Shown here one piece after another: positions 23,303-34,100 of a stretch of 64,000 nt of DNA (positions within the stretch are counted from its first letter, which is position 1; each line of letters starts with the position of its first letter). The stretch is from Glandiceps talaboti (Eukaryota > Hemichordata > Enteropneusta > Spengelidae). Below the pieces are notes generated by a model. That model made no database searches, had not been told where the DNA came from, and saw nothing but the letters and a program-made list of their open reading frames with translations. The DNA lies in assembly GCF_964340395.1 (NCBI RefSeq), contig NC_135557.1:907646-971645 (forward strand), given 5' to 3'. Made by a program: the position numbers and the translations under genes.

Positions 23303-24930
23303 GATGCGTTTATTGTGGTTGTTGATGACATGCTTGATGTCATTCATGCAGCTGTAACTGATTTTAACGGTGTTGCGGTTGAAGATTTTTCTGAGTTTAT
23401 GATCTTTGTGGAAGTGTTTGTCTATAAGGCTGAGGAATCTGTGTCCGATGTTGGTGCTAACATTTTTTGCTGAATGGGGGGTTGTACCATAATATGTCTT
23501 TCCGTTGTCTGTTTCTTCATCTAGAGGTCGTGGTCGGCTCGTAGTGTAGTTTGTATTTGTATCCGCTCTCATTGAGTGCTTTTTGGTATGTAGGTGCGGC
23601 TTGGTCGAAAGATGCTTTGTTCGAAGAGAGTAATGATAGGCGTTTGTTAATACCAGTGGGTATGCTCTTTGTCATGGTTTGTGGGTGGTTGCTATCTCGA
23701 TGTACATATTGCAGGATGGTGTCGGGCTTTGTGTAGGGCCGGTACGTACCGTTGGTCAAGATGAGGGTGATATCTAAAAAGTTGATTATCTGTTTGTTGG
23801 CTTCTATTGTTATGCGTAATCCGTTGAGGTGGAAAATGCGGCATATGTTTTTCTTTATGTTTTCTGTGTCTCTTGGTGATGCGTTCGAAAAGCTAATCCG
23901 TCATCTCTGTATAGCCCTATGTTGATATCAGGGCCTTGTAGTTGGGAGAGGAGGAAGCTTCCTACCAGCTTGCATGTTTCGGCACCATCATAACTGCCCA
24001 TTGTAACGTCGAATGTTGTGTTGCCTTTCTTTTCCCAGGGTTATTGTTTATGTATAAGGACAGAGTTCTTGGCATGGAGGATGATGTTACGTTCGTCGGC
24101 TGTGATGTTGTCGTAGTCTGAGGCAAAGGTCAGTGCTCTGTTGAGGAGGTCTTGGCTGATTGATGGGTAGAATTCTACAACATCGAAGCTGATGAAGTTG
24201 TGGGTTTGTTTGTTTTCGATGGCTTTGAACCATTCGATTACTGATGCTGTATTCTTCCATTGGTTGAACTTTGTCGAATTTAGAATTTTGGTGTTGATTC
24301 GGTCGAGTATTTGTTTACTGATTTTGCCTTTCTCGGATTTTGTGGGGTTGATAAGTCGGCAGGTAGGTTTGTTGCTGAAATTCGGTTTGTGGTCTTTGAG
24401 TGTGATGAATGCTTCTTTGTATGTAGTATCTACTCATCGATGTGTAGTTTCGTTGCGATCTTTTTGTTTTCTCTATGGATTGCTTGTGTGGTGTTGGGTT
24501 GTGCGTGTTTGTAGGATTTTGTGACGTTTTGTTTTAGGAGGTCTTTGTATGTTTTTGGTTTAAGTTTGTAGTAGTTTGTCGTCTTGTCGGCGGCGATTAG
24601 AAGGCTGGTTTCGTCTTTGATGTGTTTGGTGTCGTCTGCAAGTTTTTTCAGGAGTGGGTTGTTCAGTTGCTTGAACTTTGTTGATTGGATCATCCTTAGT
24701 ATGTCGTCTTCAAATTCCTTGAGCTCGTCGATTGGAGGGGGGTTCTTTGTAGACTTGAAGCCGTATGTATCTGTGGTTGAAGAGGTTGCGCTAGGGTTGA
24801 GGAAGAAGAAAGCTTTCCAACGCATTCTTCGTTGGAACTGTTCGGTCTTTTTGATGAGGCGAAGTAGGTAATCATTGTGTGAAGGGAGAGGTATATTCTT
24901 TGGTGAGTAGTCGATGTTGAATTTCTCCAT
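23303..24930 (-). pseudogene. Penelope-like element, reverse transcriptase (broken)
   Basis: Reading leftward, the frames give LKNIPLPS-type N-terminal sequence (SPKNIPLPSHNDYLLRLIKK), then RRMRWKAFFFLN. Next come [10 protein letters not shown] and a motif A at 24163-24203 ([13 protein letters not shown]). Then come TMGSYDGAE, motif C at 23891-23917 (GLYRDDGLA) and the distal [12 protein letters not shown]-like segment. YRDD and [11 protein letters not shown] are hallmarks of Penelope-like retroelements. Frameshifts lie near 24430, 23885 and 23517, and there is an in-frame TAA at 24041-24043. The copy stops at NNHNKRILI, running straight into a (TA)n tract, so the C-terminal GIY-YIG endonuclease is missing. 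It is inactive by itself. Confidence 0.88.
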
Positions 24931-24983
24931 TGCGGGTTATCGAAGAGTGCTCGACAAGTATGAGCTTGGAGCAGGTTAGGAAG

Positions 24984-25220
24984 TCAGTGGTAAGATTTAT
25001 CCGTAGCACAGTGCTCGATACGTCTGCACGTAGAGCGGAGTATATGTTGAGGGTAGAAGAAAATCAAGTCGGGTTTTTCGTCTCTACAAGCCTGTTTCGT
25101 GAGTAAATCACTCGTCAGGAGATGTTGATGTACTGAATATACCTCGTATAAATCGTGTGGTGTAAGGCGGGTTTTACCTAGGGTGTTGAGTGGTGCTTTT
25201 GTTTGTACAAAAGGTGTCAA
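24984..25220 (-). pseudogene. Penelope-like element 5' open frame
   Basis: A 78-codon minus-strand frame directly upstream of the RT reads LNTLGKTRLTPHDLYEVYSV and TSDLLTKQACRDEKPDL. It overlaps the hammerhead motif at 25081-25122, so it may be 5' leader sequence that happens to be open rather than a translated N-terminus. It connects to the RT through a stop and a shift at 24931-24983. Confidence 0.45.
25081..25122 (-). ncRNA. Hammerhead ribozyme motif of the Penelope-like element
   Basis: On the minus strand the parts occur in type I order. UCUC (helix I, 25122-25119) is followed by core CUGACGA, helix II GUGA-UUUAC-UCAC and core GAAA. Then a very short helix III CA-GGCU-UG, the cleavage dinucleotide UA, and GAGA (helix I partner, 25084-25081). 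Every invariant core base (CUGANGA, GAAA, UH) is present, and helices I and II each have four perfect pairs. Minimal hammerheads with tiny helix III are known from Penelope-like elements, where they process tandem or concatemeric transcripts. Self-cleavage here is inferred from the motif alone. Confidence 0.75.
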
Positions 25221-25222
25221 TT

Positions 25223-25810
25223 ATGTGTGCGATGGGTCAGGTGTTACACAACAATGTTTTATTTTGATGACGACAAGAGGATACAAGTTCATTTCGTTTC
25301 GTTTCAGCCAGGCCATCATCCCTGTACAACCCAATGTCCTCTTTATGGTATTTCTTGGCAAGAGTATTAAGCATATAGAGGCCAACTAATTCACACACCT
25401 CAGCGCCATCATAGCTACCCATATTGTTACATCAAACATATCCTTATTGTCCCTTTTGATCCATGGGATATTGTTGTCAAACAGCAGTGACTTTCTTGCG
25501 TGCATGATTATTTCGATTTCCTGATCTGATATTTCTGTATGCTGCTTACCGAATGTTATTGATTTCGTAAGCAGCTCTTCAGTAATTGACGGATAGAAAT
25601 TAACGATATCAAAGACAACAAAAGAATATCAGGATTTATTTTGCAGATTCACAAACCAGTCAATCACTGATGCTGAATTGCGCCACTGGTTTACACCTGT
25701 AGATGATCTTATCTCATTATTTATTCTGTCTAGGATCTTCTTGCTAACTAGACCCATCTCACTCTTGGCTGGATTGATTAATCTACAAGTTGGATTGTTG
25801 ACAAAGTATA
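25223..25810 (-). pseudogene. Second, truncated Penelope-like element (RT core)
   Basis: Minus-strand frames give [16 protein letters not shown] near 25800, then IDWFVNLQN, motif A FVVFDIVNFYPSI (25588-25627, after one shift near 25630) and [19 protein letters not shown]. Motif [10 protein letters not shown] lies at 25306-25332. Immediately after motif C the sequence changes to [16 protein letters not shown], which no longer matches the RT. It is followed within 90 bases by the 5' region of the other copy. The two are therefore head-to-tail. The right end stops at a TATATATATGGTTGACGTGT junction. Distinct base composition and codon use from the first copy indicate a different subfamily. Confidence 0.85.
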
Positions 25811-26092
25811 TATATATGGTTGACGTGTAGTGTTCCTTTTGACATCTGGGGTTACTATTTATTAATACTGGAAGTACAAGTCTCCGTTGAAAACACAGTC
25901 CCTCAAATAGATATAAATGTGACTGAATGGAGACATTGGTGGCAAAAAATAAATACTACAAACTGTCTGATATTGCAGGAAATTGCTGAATTTTGATAAT
26001 TGAACCTGAAGATCAGAGTCAAGGCCAAAGGTCAATGTCTCAAAAGAAAGTTTAAACCTGGCAACATGGTGGTAGACACTTGAATGTAGTCT
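25811..26092. other. Intron sequence with a DR1-like repeat, no gene seen
   Basis: Contains GTCAAGGCCAAAGGTCAATG (26017-26036), related to the GGTCAAAGGTCA segments at 29478 and 32137. The first copies of the 19-bp unit grow out of its right end (TAGACACTTGAATGTAGTC). Confidence 0.5.
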
Positions 26093-29050
26093 TTATGTAG
26101 TAATGTAGTCTCTATGTAGTAATGTAGTCTCTATGTAGTAATGTAGTCTCTATGTAGTAATGTAGTCTCTATGTAGTAATGTAGTCTCTATGTAGTAATG
26201 TGGTCTCTATGTAGTAATGTAGTCTCTATGTAGTAATGTAGTCTCTATGTAGTAATGTAGTCTCTATGTAGTAATGTAGTCTCTATGTAGTAATGTGGTC
26301 TCTATGTAGTAATGTAGTCTCTATGTAGTAATGTGGTCTCTATGTAGTAATGTAGTCTCTATGTAGTAATGTAGTCTCTATGTAGTAATGTGGTCTCTAT
26401 GTAGTAATGTGGTCTCTATGTAGTAATGTGGTCTCTATGTAGTAATGTGGTCTCTATGTAGTAATGTAGTCTCTATGTAGTAATGTAGTCTCTATGTAGT
26501 AATGTAGTCTCTATGTAGTAATGTAGTCTCTATGTAGTAATGTGGTCTCTATGTAGTAATGTGGTCTCTATGTAGTAATGTGGTCTCTATGTAGTAATGT
26601 GGTCTCTATGTAGTAATGTGGTCTCTATGTAGTAATGTGGTCTCTATGTAGTAATGTAGTCTCTATGTAGTAATGTAGTCTCTATGTAGTAATGTGGTCT
26701 CTATGTAGTAATGTAGTCTCTATGTAGTAATGTAGTCTTTATGTAGTAATGTGGTCTTTATGTAGTAATGTAGTCTCTATGTAGTAATGTGGTCTCTATG
26801 TAGTAATGTAGTCTTTATGTAGTAATGTAGTCTCTATGTAGTAATGTAGTCTTTATGTAGTAATGTAGTCTCTATGTAGTAATGTGGTCTCTATGTAGTA
26901 ATGTAGTCTCTATGTAGTAATGTAGTCTCTATGTAGTAATGTAGTCTTTATGTAGTAATGTAGTCTCTATGTAGTAATGTAGTCTTTATGTAGTAATGTA
27001 GTCTTTATGTAGTAATGTAGTCTTTATGTAGTAATGTGGTCTCTATGTAGTAATGTAGTCTTTATGTAGTAATGTGGTCTCTATGTAGTAATGTAGTCTC
27101 TATGTAGTAATGTGGTCTCTATGTAGTAATGTGGTCTCTATGTAGTAATGTAGTCTTTATGTAGTAATGTAGTCTCTATGTAGTAATGTAGTCTCTATGT
27201 AGTAATGTGGTCTCTATGTAGTAATGTAGTCTTTATGTAGTAATGTAGTCTCTATGTAGTAATGTAGTCTTTATGTAGTAATGTAGTCTCTATGTAGTAA
27301 TGTAGTCTTTATGTAGTAATGTAGTCTTTATGTAGTAATGTAGTCTTTATGTAGTAATGTGGTCTCTATGTAGTAATGTAGTCTTTATGTAGTAATGTGG
27401 TCTCTATGTAGTAATGTAGTCTTTATGTAGTAATGTGGTCTCTATGTAGTAATGTGGTCTCTATGTAGTAATGTAGTCTTTATGTAGTAATGTAGTCTCT
27501 ATGTAGTAATGTAGTCTCTATGTAGTAATGTGGTCTCTATGTAGTAATGTAGTCTTTATGTAGTAATGTAGTCTCTATGTAGTAATGTAGTCTTTATGTA
27601 GTAATGTGGTCTCTATGTAGTAATGTAGTCTTTATGTAGTAATGTAGTCTCTATGTAGTAATGTAGTCTCTATGTAGTAATGTAGTCTCTATGTAGTAAT
27701 GTAGTCTCTATGTAGTAATGTAGTCTCTATGTAGTAATGTAGTCTCTATGTAGTAATGTAGTCTTTATGTAGTAATGTAGTCTCTATGTAGTAATGTAGT
27801 CTTTATGTAGTAATGTAGTCTCTATGTAGTAATGTAGTCTTTATGTAGTAATGTGGTCTCTATGTAGTAATGTGGTCTCTATGTAGTAATGTAGTCTTTA
27901 TGTAGTAATGTAGTCTCTATGTAGTAATGTAGTCTCTATGTAGTAATGTGGTCTCTATGTAGTAATGTAGTCTTTATGTAGTAATGTAGTCTCTATGTAG
28001 TAATGTAGTCTCTATGTAGTAATGTGGTCTCTATGTAGTAATGTAGTCTTTATGTAGTAATGTAGTCTCTATGTAGTAATGTAGTCTCTATGTAGTAATG
28101 TAGTCTCTATGTAGTAATGTAGTCTTTATGTAGTAATGTAGTCTTTATGTAGTAATGTAGTCTTTATGTAGTAATGTGGTCTCTATGTAGTAATGTAGTC
28201 TTTATGTAGTAATGTGGTCTCTATGTAGTAATGTAGTCTTTATGTAGTAATGTGGTCTCTATGTAGTAATGTGGTCTCTATGTAGTAATGTAGTCTTTAT
28301 GTAGTAATGTAGTCTCTATGTAGTAATGTAGTCTCTATGTAGTAATGTGGTCTCTATGTAGTAATGTAGTCTTTATGTAGTAATGTAGTCTCTATGTAGT
28401 AATGTAGTCTTTATGTAGTAATGTAGTCTCTATGTAGTAATGTGGTCTCTATGTAGTAATGTAGTCTCTATGTAGTAATGTAGTCTCTATGTAGTAATGT
28501 AGTCTTTATGTAGTAATGTAGTCTCTATGTAGTAATGTAGTCTTTATGTAGTAATGTAGTCTTTATGTAGTAATGTAGTCTTTATGTAGTAATGTGGTCT
28601 CTATGTAGTAATGTAGTCTTTATGTAGTAATGTGGTCTCTATGTAGTAATGTAGTCTTTATGTAGTAATGTGGTCTCTATGTAGTAATGTGGTCTCTATG
28701 TAGTAATGTAGTCTCTATGTAGTAATGTAGTCTCTATGTAGTAATGTAGTCTCTATGTAGTAATGTGGTCTCTATGTAGTAATGTAGTCTTTATGTAGTA
28801 ATGTAGTCTCTATGTAGTAATGTAGTCTTTATGTAGTAATGTAGTCTCTATGTAGTAATGTAGTCTTTATGTAGTAATGTAGTCTTTATGTAGTAATGTA
28901 GTCTCTATGTAGTAATGTAGTCTTTATGTAGTAATGTAGTCTTTATGTAGTAATGTAGTCTTTATGTAGTAATGTAGTCTCTATGTAGTAATGTAGTCTC
29001 TATGTAGTAATGTAGTCTTTATGTAGTAATGTGGTCTCTATGTAGTAATG
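26093..29050. repeat. 19-bp minisatellite
   Basis: About 155 copies of AATGTAGTCTCTATGTAGT. Two positions vary almost independently: TAGTC/TGGTC and TCTCTA/TCTTTA. Unit length is nearly invariant across 2.96 kb, and larger blocks of the same variant order recur, for example around 27150-27480 and 28290-28620. Confidence 0.97.
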
Positions 29051-29672
29051 TTTTTGAGTTATCTGGTAAATCATGATTGTTCATAACAAATATGGCTGCC
29101 ATTCAGTGACCGTGATATGAGCACCAAAAATAATGCTTATGTATAGTTCTTTTCTTCAATAATATCATAACTAGGCAAAGCCCATAAGCCCGTGCAGGGT
29201 AGATTCATTTGTGACCAACTGCCTCACAATAATATTGTAGATAGCGCCCTCAATGTGAAGAATGCGCATACTATAGAATGCACATGCGTAGTCATTGTGC
29301 TGCAATGCATCCTTTGGTAAAACCATCAAAAAAACATAGTATATAGGACGCACATGCGTACTAGTCATTGAGCTGCTCTTACTTGTAAACATGATTTAAA
29401 AGAAATTGGCAATTGTGTAAACACTACAATGTGTCTGTGATAGGTAGGAATTGACTTGAGTTTGATAAATTGACCCTGAAGGCCAAGGTCAAAGGTCAAG
29501 GTCTCCAAAAATAGCTTGCATCTGATAAAATTATTAAGATACTGATATTGGTGGTTAATAGTGTTGGTGAAGAAAATATCACTTTGGTCAATATCTAGTA
29601 TGTAGTGTGACCTTGAATATTGATTTATATTAAATCCAGACAAACCTTTGAGATTTTCCAACATAACCTTAC
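29051..29672. other. Intron, no additional gene seen
   Basis: Contains a diverged direct repeat (ACTATAGAATGCACATGCGT at about 29270 and TATATAGGACGCACATGCGT at about 29340) and a perfect DR1-like AAGGTCAAAGGTCAAGGTC at about 29482. Short open frames are unsupported. Confidence 0.5.
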
Positions 29673-29863
29673 CTATAAGATTCTCTTATATTCAATTCCA
29701 ATTCTTTCTCTTCTCTGATTATTTGTTGATGTCGTACATAGTGTCTCCAACTATTCCATACTTTGACTAAAAGTCTCCAATCTGATAGTGCCCTTGCTTT
29801 ACCCATCTGTATTCTTCTGTCAATTACTAGTTTATACCAGGCTGAGAAATGCTTCTTTAAAGT
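29673..29863 (-). CDS. CCDC191: CCDC191-like gene, exon (fourth of five seen)
   Basis: The acceptor is TATATTGTAG|ACT at the right end; the donor is CTTATAG|GTAAGG at the left. The exon has 63 codons plus two bases, entering in phase 0 as required by the 32715 exon and leaving two bases that the 21847 exon completes. It encodes TLKKHFSAWYKLVIDRRIQM, then GKARALSDWRLLVKVWNSW, then a charged coiled coil (QQIIREEKELELN). The FSAWYKLV..RR..MGKARALSDW segment is the most recognisable part of the CCDC191 family. It is too short for the exon to stand out as a simple open frame, but splice sites, phase and composition agree. Confidence 0.8.
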
Positions 29864-29879
29864 CTACAATATACAACAT

Positions 29880-31800
29880 ATGCTACAATGTAACCATGGA
29901 AAAGCTAAAATGTAACCATGGAAACACAAATAACCTAAAATGTAACACAAAATATGCTTAAATGTAACCCAGTGAAACATGAAATATGAAAAAATATAAC
30001 CCAGTGAAACATGAAATATGATAAAATGTAACCCAGTGAAACATGAAATATGATAAAATGTAACCCAGTGAAACATGAAATATGATAAAATGTAACCCAG
30101 TGAAACATGAAATATGATAAAATGTAACCCAGTGAAACATGAAATATGATAAAATGTAACCCAGTGAAACATGAAATATGATAAAATGTAACCCAGTGAA
30201 ACATGAAATATGATAAAATATAACCCAGTGAAACATGAAATATGATAAAATGTAACCCAGTGAAACATGAAATATATTAAAATAAAACCAGTGAAACATG
30301 AAATATGATAAAATGTAACCCAGTGAAACATGAAATATGATAAAATATAACCCAGTGAAACATGAAATATGATAAAATATAACCTAGTGAAACATGAAAT
30401 ATGATAAAATGTAACCCAGTGAAACATGAAATATGATAAAATGCAACATGAAATATGATAAAATGTAACCCAGTGAAACATGAAATATGATAAAATGTAA
30501 CCCAGTGAAACATGAAATATGATAAAATATAACCCAGTGAAACATGAAATATGATAAAATGTAACCCAGTGAAACATGAAATATATTAAAATAAAACCAG
30601 TGAAACATGAAATATGATAAAATGTAACCCAGTGAAACATGAAATATGATAAAATATAACCCAGTGAAACATGAAATATGATAAAAATATAACCTAGTGA
30701 AACATGAAATATGATAAAATGTAACCCAGTGAAACATGAAATATGATAAAATGCAACATGAAATATGATAAAATGTAACCCAGTGAAACATGAAATATGA
30801 TAAAATGTAACCCACTGAAACATGAAATATATTAAAATAAAACCAGTGAAACATGAAATATGATAAAATATAACCCAGTGAAACATGAAATATGATAAAA
30901 TTTAACCCAGTGAAACATGAAATATGATAAAATGTAACCCAGTGAAACATGAAATATGAAAAAATATAACCCAGTGAAACATGAAATATGATAAAATATA
31001 ACCCAGTGAAACATGAAATATGATAAAATGTAACCCAGTGAAACATGAAATATGATAAAATGTAACCCAGTGAAACATGAAATATGATAAAATATAACCA
31101 GTGAAACATGAAATATGATGAAATATAACCCAGTGAAACATGAAATATGATAAAATATAACCCAGTGAAACATGAAATATGATAAAATATAACCCAGTGA
31201 AACATGAAATATGATAAAATATAACTAGTGAAACATGAAATATATTAAAATATAACTAGTGAAACATGAAATATGATAAAATATAACTAGTGAAACATGA
31301 AATATGATAAAATATAACCCAGTGAAACATGAAATATGATAAAATATAACCCAGTGAAACATGAAATATGATAAAATATAACCCAGTGAAACATGAAATA
31401 TGATAAAATATAACCCAGTGAAACATGAAATATGATAAAATATAACCCAGTGAAACATGAAATATGATAAAATATAACCAGTGAAACATGAAATATGATA
31501 AAATATAACCCAGTGAAACATGAAATATGATAAAATATAACTAGTGAAACATGAAATATATTAAAATATAACTAGTGAAACATGAAATATGATAAAATAT
31601 AACTAGTGAAACATGAAATATGATAAAATATAACTAGTGAAACATGAAATATGATAAAATATAACTAGTGTAACATGAAATATGATAAAATATAACTAGT
31701 GAAACATGAAATATGATAAAATATAACTAGTGAAACATGAAATATGATAAAATATAACTAGTGAAACATGAAATATGATAAAATATAACTAGTGAAACGT
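29880..31800. repeat. 32-bp minisatellite, open on the minus strand
   Basis: About 60 copies of CAGTGAAACATGAAATATGA followed by TAAAATGTAACC. Variants are TATAACC, ACTAGTG (31 bp), TATATTAAAAT and a short GCAACATG unit. A block of about 310 bp (ending GCAACATGAAATATG) is duplicated at about 30300-30460 and 30600-30770. Minus-strand frames stay open for hundreds of codons (GYILSYFMFHWVTFYHISCF). This reflects a unit without minus-strand stops, not a gene. It sits in the intron directly upstream of the 29673-29863 exon. Confidence 0.97.
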
Positions 31801-31906
31801 GAGGAATAAAAGAGATCATTCTGTCTTTCTTAAATCATCACATGACTACCAAGGTTTGTCCATGACATCAACTGACAAAAAAGTTATTTATTTTTTTGGA
31901 TATGCA

Positions 31907-32030
31907 GCCATGCCAGACAGACTAACAAGAAAGCCTGGCTGGCTAATCAAGTGGTTCACTACAGCAATAATAGCCATGTCAGACAGACTAACAAGAAAGC
32001 CTGGCTGGCTAATCAAGTGATTCACTACAG
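31907..32030. repeat. 66-bp tandem duplication
   Basis: GCCATGCCAGACAGACTAAC and the following AAGAAAGCCTGGCTGGCTAA to CACTACAGC appear twice in a row, 66 bp apart, with very few differences. Confidence 0.9.
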
Positions 32031-32119
32031 CTCAGCAGAATAATTAAAAACAGGATATACACAGATGAAAAGGATACAATTGAACCTTTATAGTTCCCAC
32101 CTGGTTTGTTGTATTGCAA

Positions 32120-32390
32120 TGCTATTCTGCAAATTTAAGTTTGACCTTTGACCTTTACAAAGTAGGTCAGGATCAGAGCTATAGTATCCAGCTTGAAAAC
32201 TAACCTCTATATATGTGTAGACACTTGAAAACTAACCTCTATATATGTGTAGACACTTGAATGGTGTCTCTAGATATAGAACTTCATAATTTAATGACTA
32301 CTTTGCTATAATTTGACTTTGAATATGGAGGTCAATATCAAAGGTCAAGGTAAAAAGAAAAGCTTACTTTTGACAATATGAGTTAGTCTG
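32120..32390. other. Intron with DR1-like repeats
   Basis: Holds TTTGACCTTTGACCTTTAC (reverse complement carries AGGTCAAAGGTCA) at about 32139, ATCAAAGGTCAAGG at about 32337 and a direct duplication of TTGAAAACTAACCTCTATAT about 33 bp apart (32190-32255). Confidence 0.6.
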
Positions 32391-32415
32391 TATTCAGACG
32401 TGAATTATATGTTAT

Positions 32416-32737
32416 CAGACCTATCAATTCTTACCCTGAGATTATCAGCTATTCTCTGACCTATCAATTCTTACCGTGAGATTATCAGCTATTCTCTGAC
32501 CTATCAATTCTTATCTTGAGATTATCAGCTATTCTCTGGCCTATCAATTCTTACCCTGAGATTATCAGCTATTCTCTGACCTATCAATTCTTACATTGAT
32601 ATTATCAGCTATTCTCTAACCTATCAATTCTTACCCTGAGATTATCAGCTATTCTCTGACCTATCAATTCTTACCCTGGGATTATCAGCTATTCTCTGAC
32701 CTATCAATTCTTACCTTGAGATTATCAGCTATTCTCA
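32416..32737 (-). repeat. 40-bp tandem array that copies the exon end and its 5' splice site
   Basis: Eight units exactly 40 bp apart (splice sites at 32711, 32671, 32631, 32591, 32551, 32511, 32471, 32431). On the gene strand each reads AGAATAGCTGATAATCTCAR G followed by GTAAGAATTGATAGGTCAG. The rightmost unit is the real exon end (AATCTCAAG|GTAAG). Seven of eight units keep GTAAG; the 32511 unit has ATAAG. Reading past the true donor meets an in-frame TGA within the next unit. Confidence 0.9.
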
Positions 32738-32889
32738 TTGATTTCATTTCTTTTAATTTATGTAGTAATTCCATTTTCTCCTTTTCTACTGTCTCTTGGG
32801 TTTGGATTCTTCTAAGCTCCTCTTCTCTTTTTTTCAGTTCTCTCCCTTCCACTTTCCGATGTTTTTCAGCTTCAATTACTTCCCTTTCC
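32715..32889 (-). CDS. CCDC191: CCDC191-like gene, exon (third of five seen)
   Basis: The acceptor is TGTATTTACCAG|G and the donor CTCAAG|GTAAGA. One base completes an Arg codon begun in the 46174 exon; 58 codons follow and the exon ends in phase 0. The protein is almost pure charged coiled coil: EREVIEAEKHRKVEGRELKK, then REEELRRIQTQETVEKEKM, then MKSMRIADNLK. The last seven codons and the donor are the founder of the adjacent 40-bp array. It lies between exons of the same gene with compatible phase, which supports it strongly even though the residues alone are low complexity. Confidence 0.78.
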
Positions 32890-32974
32890 CTGGTAAATAC
32901 AAAATATGGTTAATTATGGTTATCAAACAGCTTATATTATTGTGTCAATGATGATCATTCTTACAAATCTGTAA

Positions 32975-33080
32975 AACTGCCAGCCAGTGACAGTCAGCCA
33001 GCCAGCCCATCAGCCAGCCTGCCCACCTGCCCGCCCACCAGCCAGCCAGCCCAATATCCAGCCAGCGCACCTGCCCGCCC

Positions 33081-33116
<36 letters not shown>

Positions 33117-33405
33117 TTTATAGAGCGCCAGTATAACAAATAGGGTTTGCTCAGAGGCGCTGAACAAAACTAAAAAGGTGAAAGGAATACATACTGAAAA
33201 GGGATAAAAGTTAAAAACGTTCAAAGTCCCACAAGTTCAAAGTTCATAGATAAAAGTAGCAACTAATGAAACAAAATTAAAACTAGGCATACGCCTTCAT
33301 AAAAAGCCCATCAGCCAGCCCACCCACCAGCCACCCTACCAACCAGCCAACCAGCCTGCCCAGCCAACCAGCCAGTCAACCACCCAACTAACCACCAGCT
33401 AGCAA
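32975..33405. repeat. CCAGCCAGCC-rich minisatellite interrupted by a LINE 3' end
   Basis: Irregular CAGCCAGCCCATCAGCCAGCC-like sequence lies at about 32985-33080 and continues at 33308-33405 (CCCATCAGCCAGCCCACCCACC). The inserted piece sits between. The matching sequence on both sides suggests that the LINE end integrated into a pre-existing array. Confidence 0.75.
33081..33300 (-). mobile_element. 3' end of a non-LTR retrotransposon
   Basis: On the minus strand the piece runs from near 33300 through GTTCAGCGCCTCTGAGC and CAAACCCTATTTGTTATACT to GGCGCTCTATAAATG, and ends in (TTA)n at 33114-33081. A GCGC-rich 3' UTR followed by ATAAATG and a short trinucleotide tail is typical of CR1/L2-like LINEs. 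No coding sequence is left, so it is a short 5'-truncated copy. Confidence 0.6.
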
Positions 33406-33407
33406 GC

Positions 33408-33646
33408 CATACATACATACATACATACATACATACATACATACATACATACATACATACATACATACATACATCGAACATACATACATACATACATACA
33501 TACATACATACATACATACATACATACATACATACATCGAACATATATGCATACATACATGCATACATACATACATACATACATACATACATACATACAT
33601 ACATACATACATACATACATACATACATACATGCTTACATACATAC

Positions 33647-33677
<31 letters not shown>

Positions 33678-33805
33678 CATACATACATACATACATACAT
33701 ACATACATACATACATACATACATACATACATACATACATACATACATACATACATACATACATACATACATACATACATGCTTACATACATACATACAT
33801 ACATA
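33408..33805. repeat. (CATA)n microsatellite
   Basis: About 100 ACAT units with interruptions ATCGAAC, ATATATG, ATGCTTAC and ACTTAC. It creates long repetitive YVCM and THTYI open frames on both strands that are not genes. Confidence 0.98.
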
Positions 33806-34100
33806 GGATAAAACAAACCATATATAATGATAGCAAAAAAATTTATTCAATCATCTTGATACTATCTCATGCAATTTGTCTGCATAGCTACAGTTAGGAA
33901 ATGTACACAATTTACAGTTAAACAAATGGTGTAGTTCCTCTCACCCTCACTCCTAAAAAAAATGTTATGCCTGCCAAATTAAACTCAAGCATTATTTTAG
34001 CCACCCCTTCTGTCACCTACACTACAGTGGAGATATAAAATCATATGGTACAATGATGCATAAAAATATCAGTGATAGCCAACTACAATAATATGAACGA
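33806..34100. other. Intron, no gene seen
   Basis: AT-rich unique sequence. The 5' end of the LINE lies somewhere to the right of it, probably near 34080-34150. Confidence 0.45.

Noticed and set aside
24192-24871. Plus-strand open frames antisense to the Penelope-like RT
   Set aside because: Shadows of the minus-strand RT, which has conserved motifs.
25255-25320. Second hammerhead near TTGATGACGACAAGAGG or CTGAAACGAAACG
   Set aside because: Core bases are wrong (UUGAUGA; no GAAA at the right distance), so it was not called.
29864-31521. Minus-strand open frames of up to 340 codons
   Set aside because: Products of the 32-bp minisatellite; several overlapping frames are equally open.
33388-33897. 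YVCM/THTYI repeat proteins
   Set aside because: Translation of the (CATA)n microsatellite on both strands.
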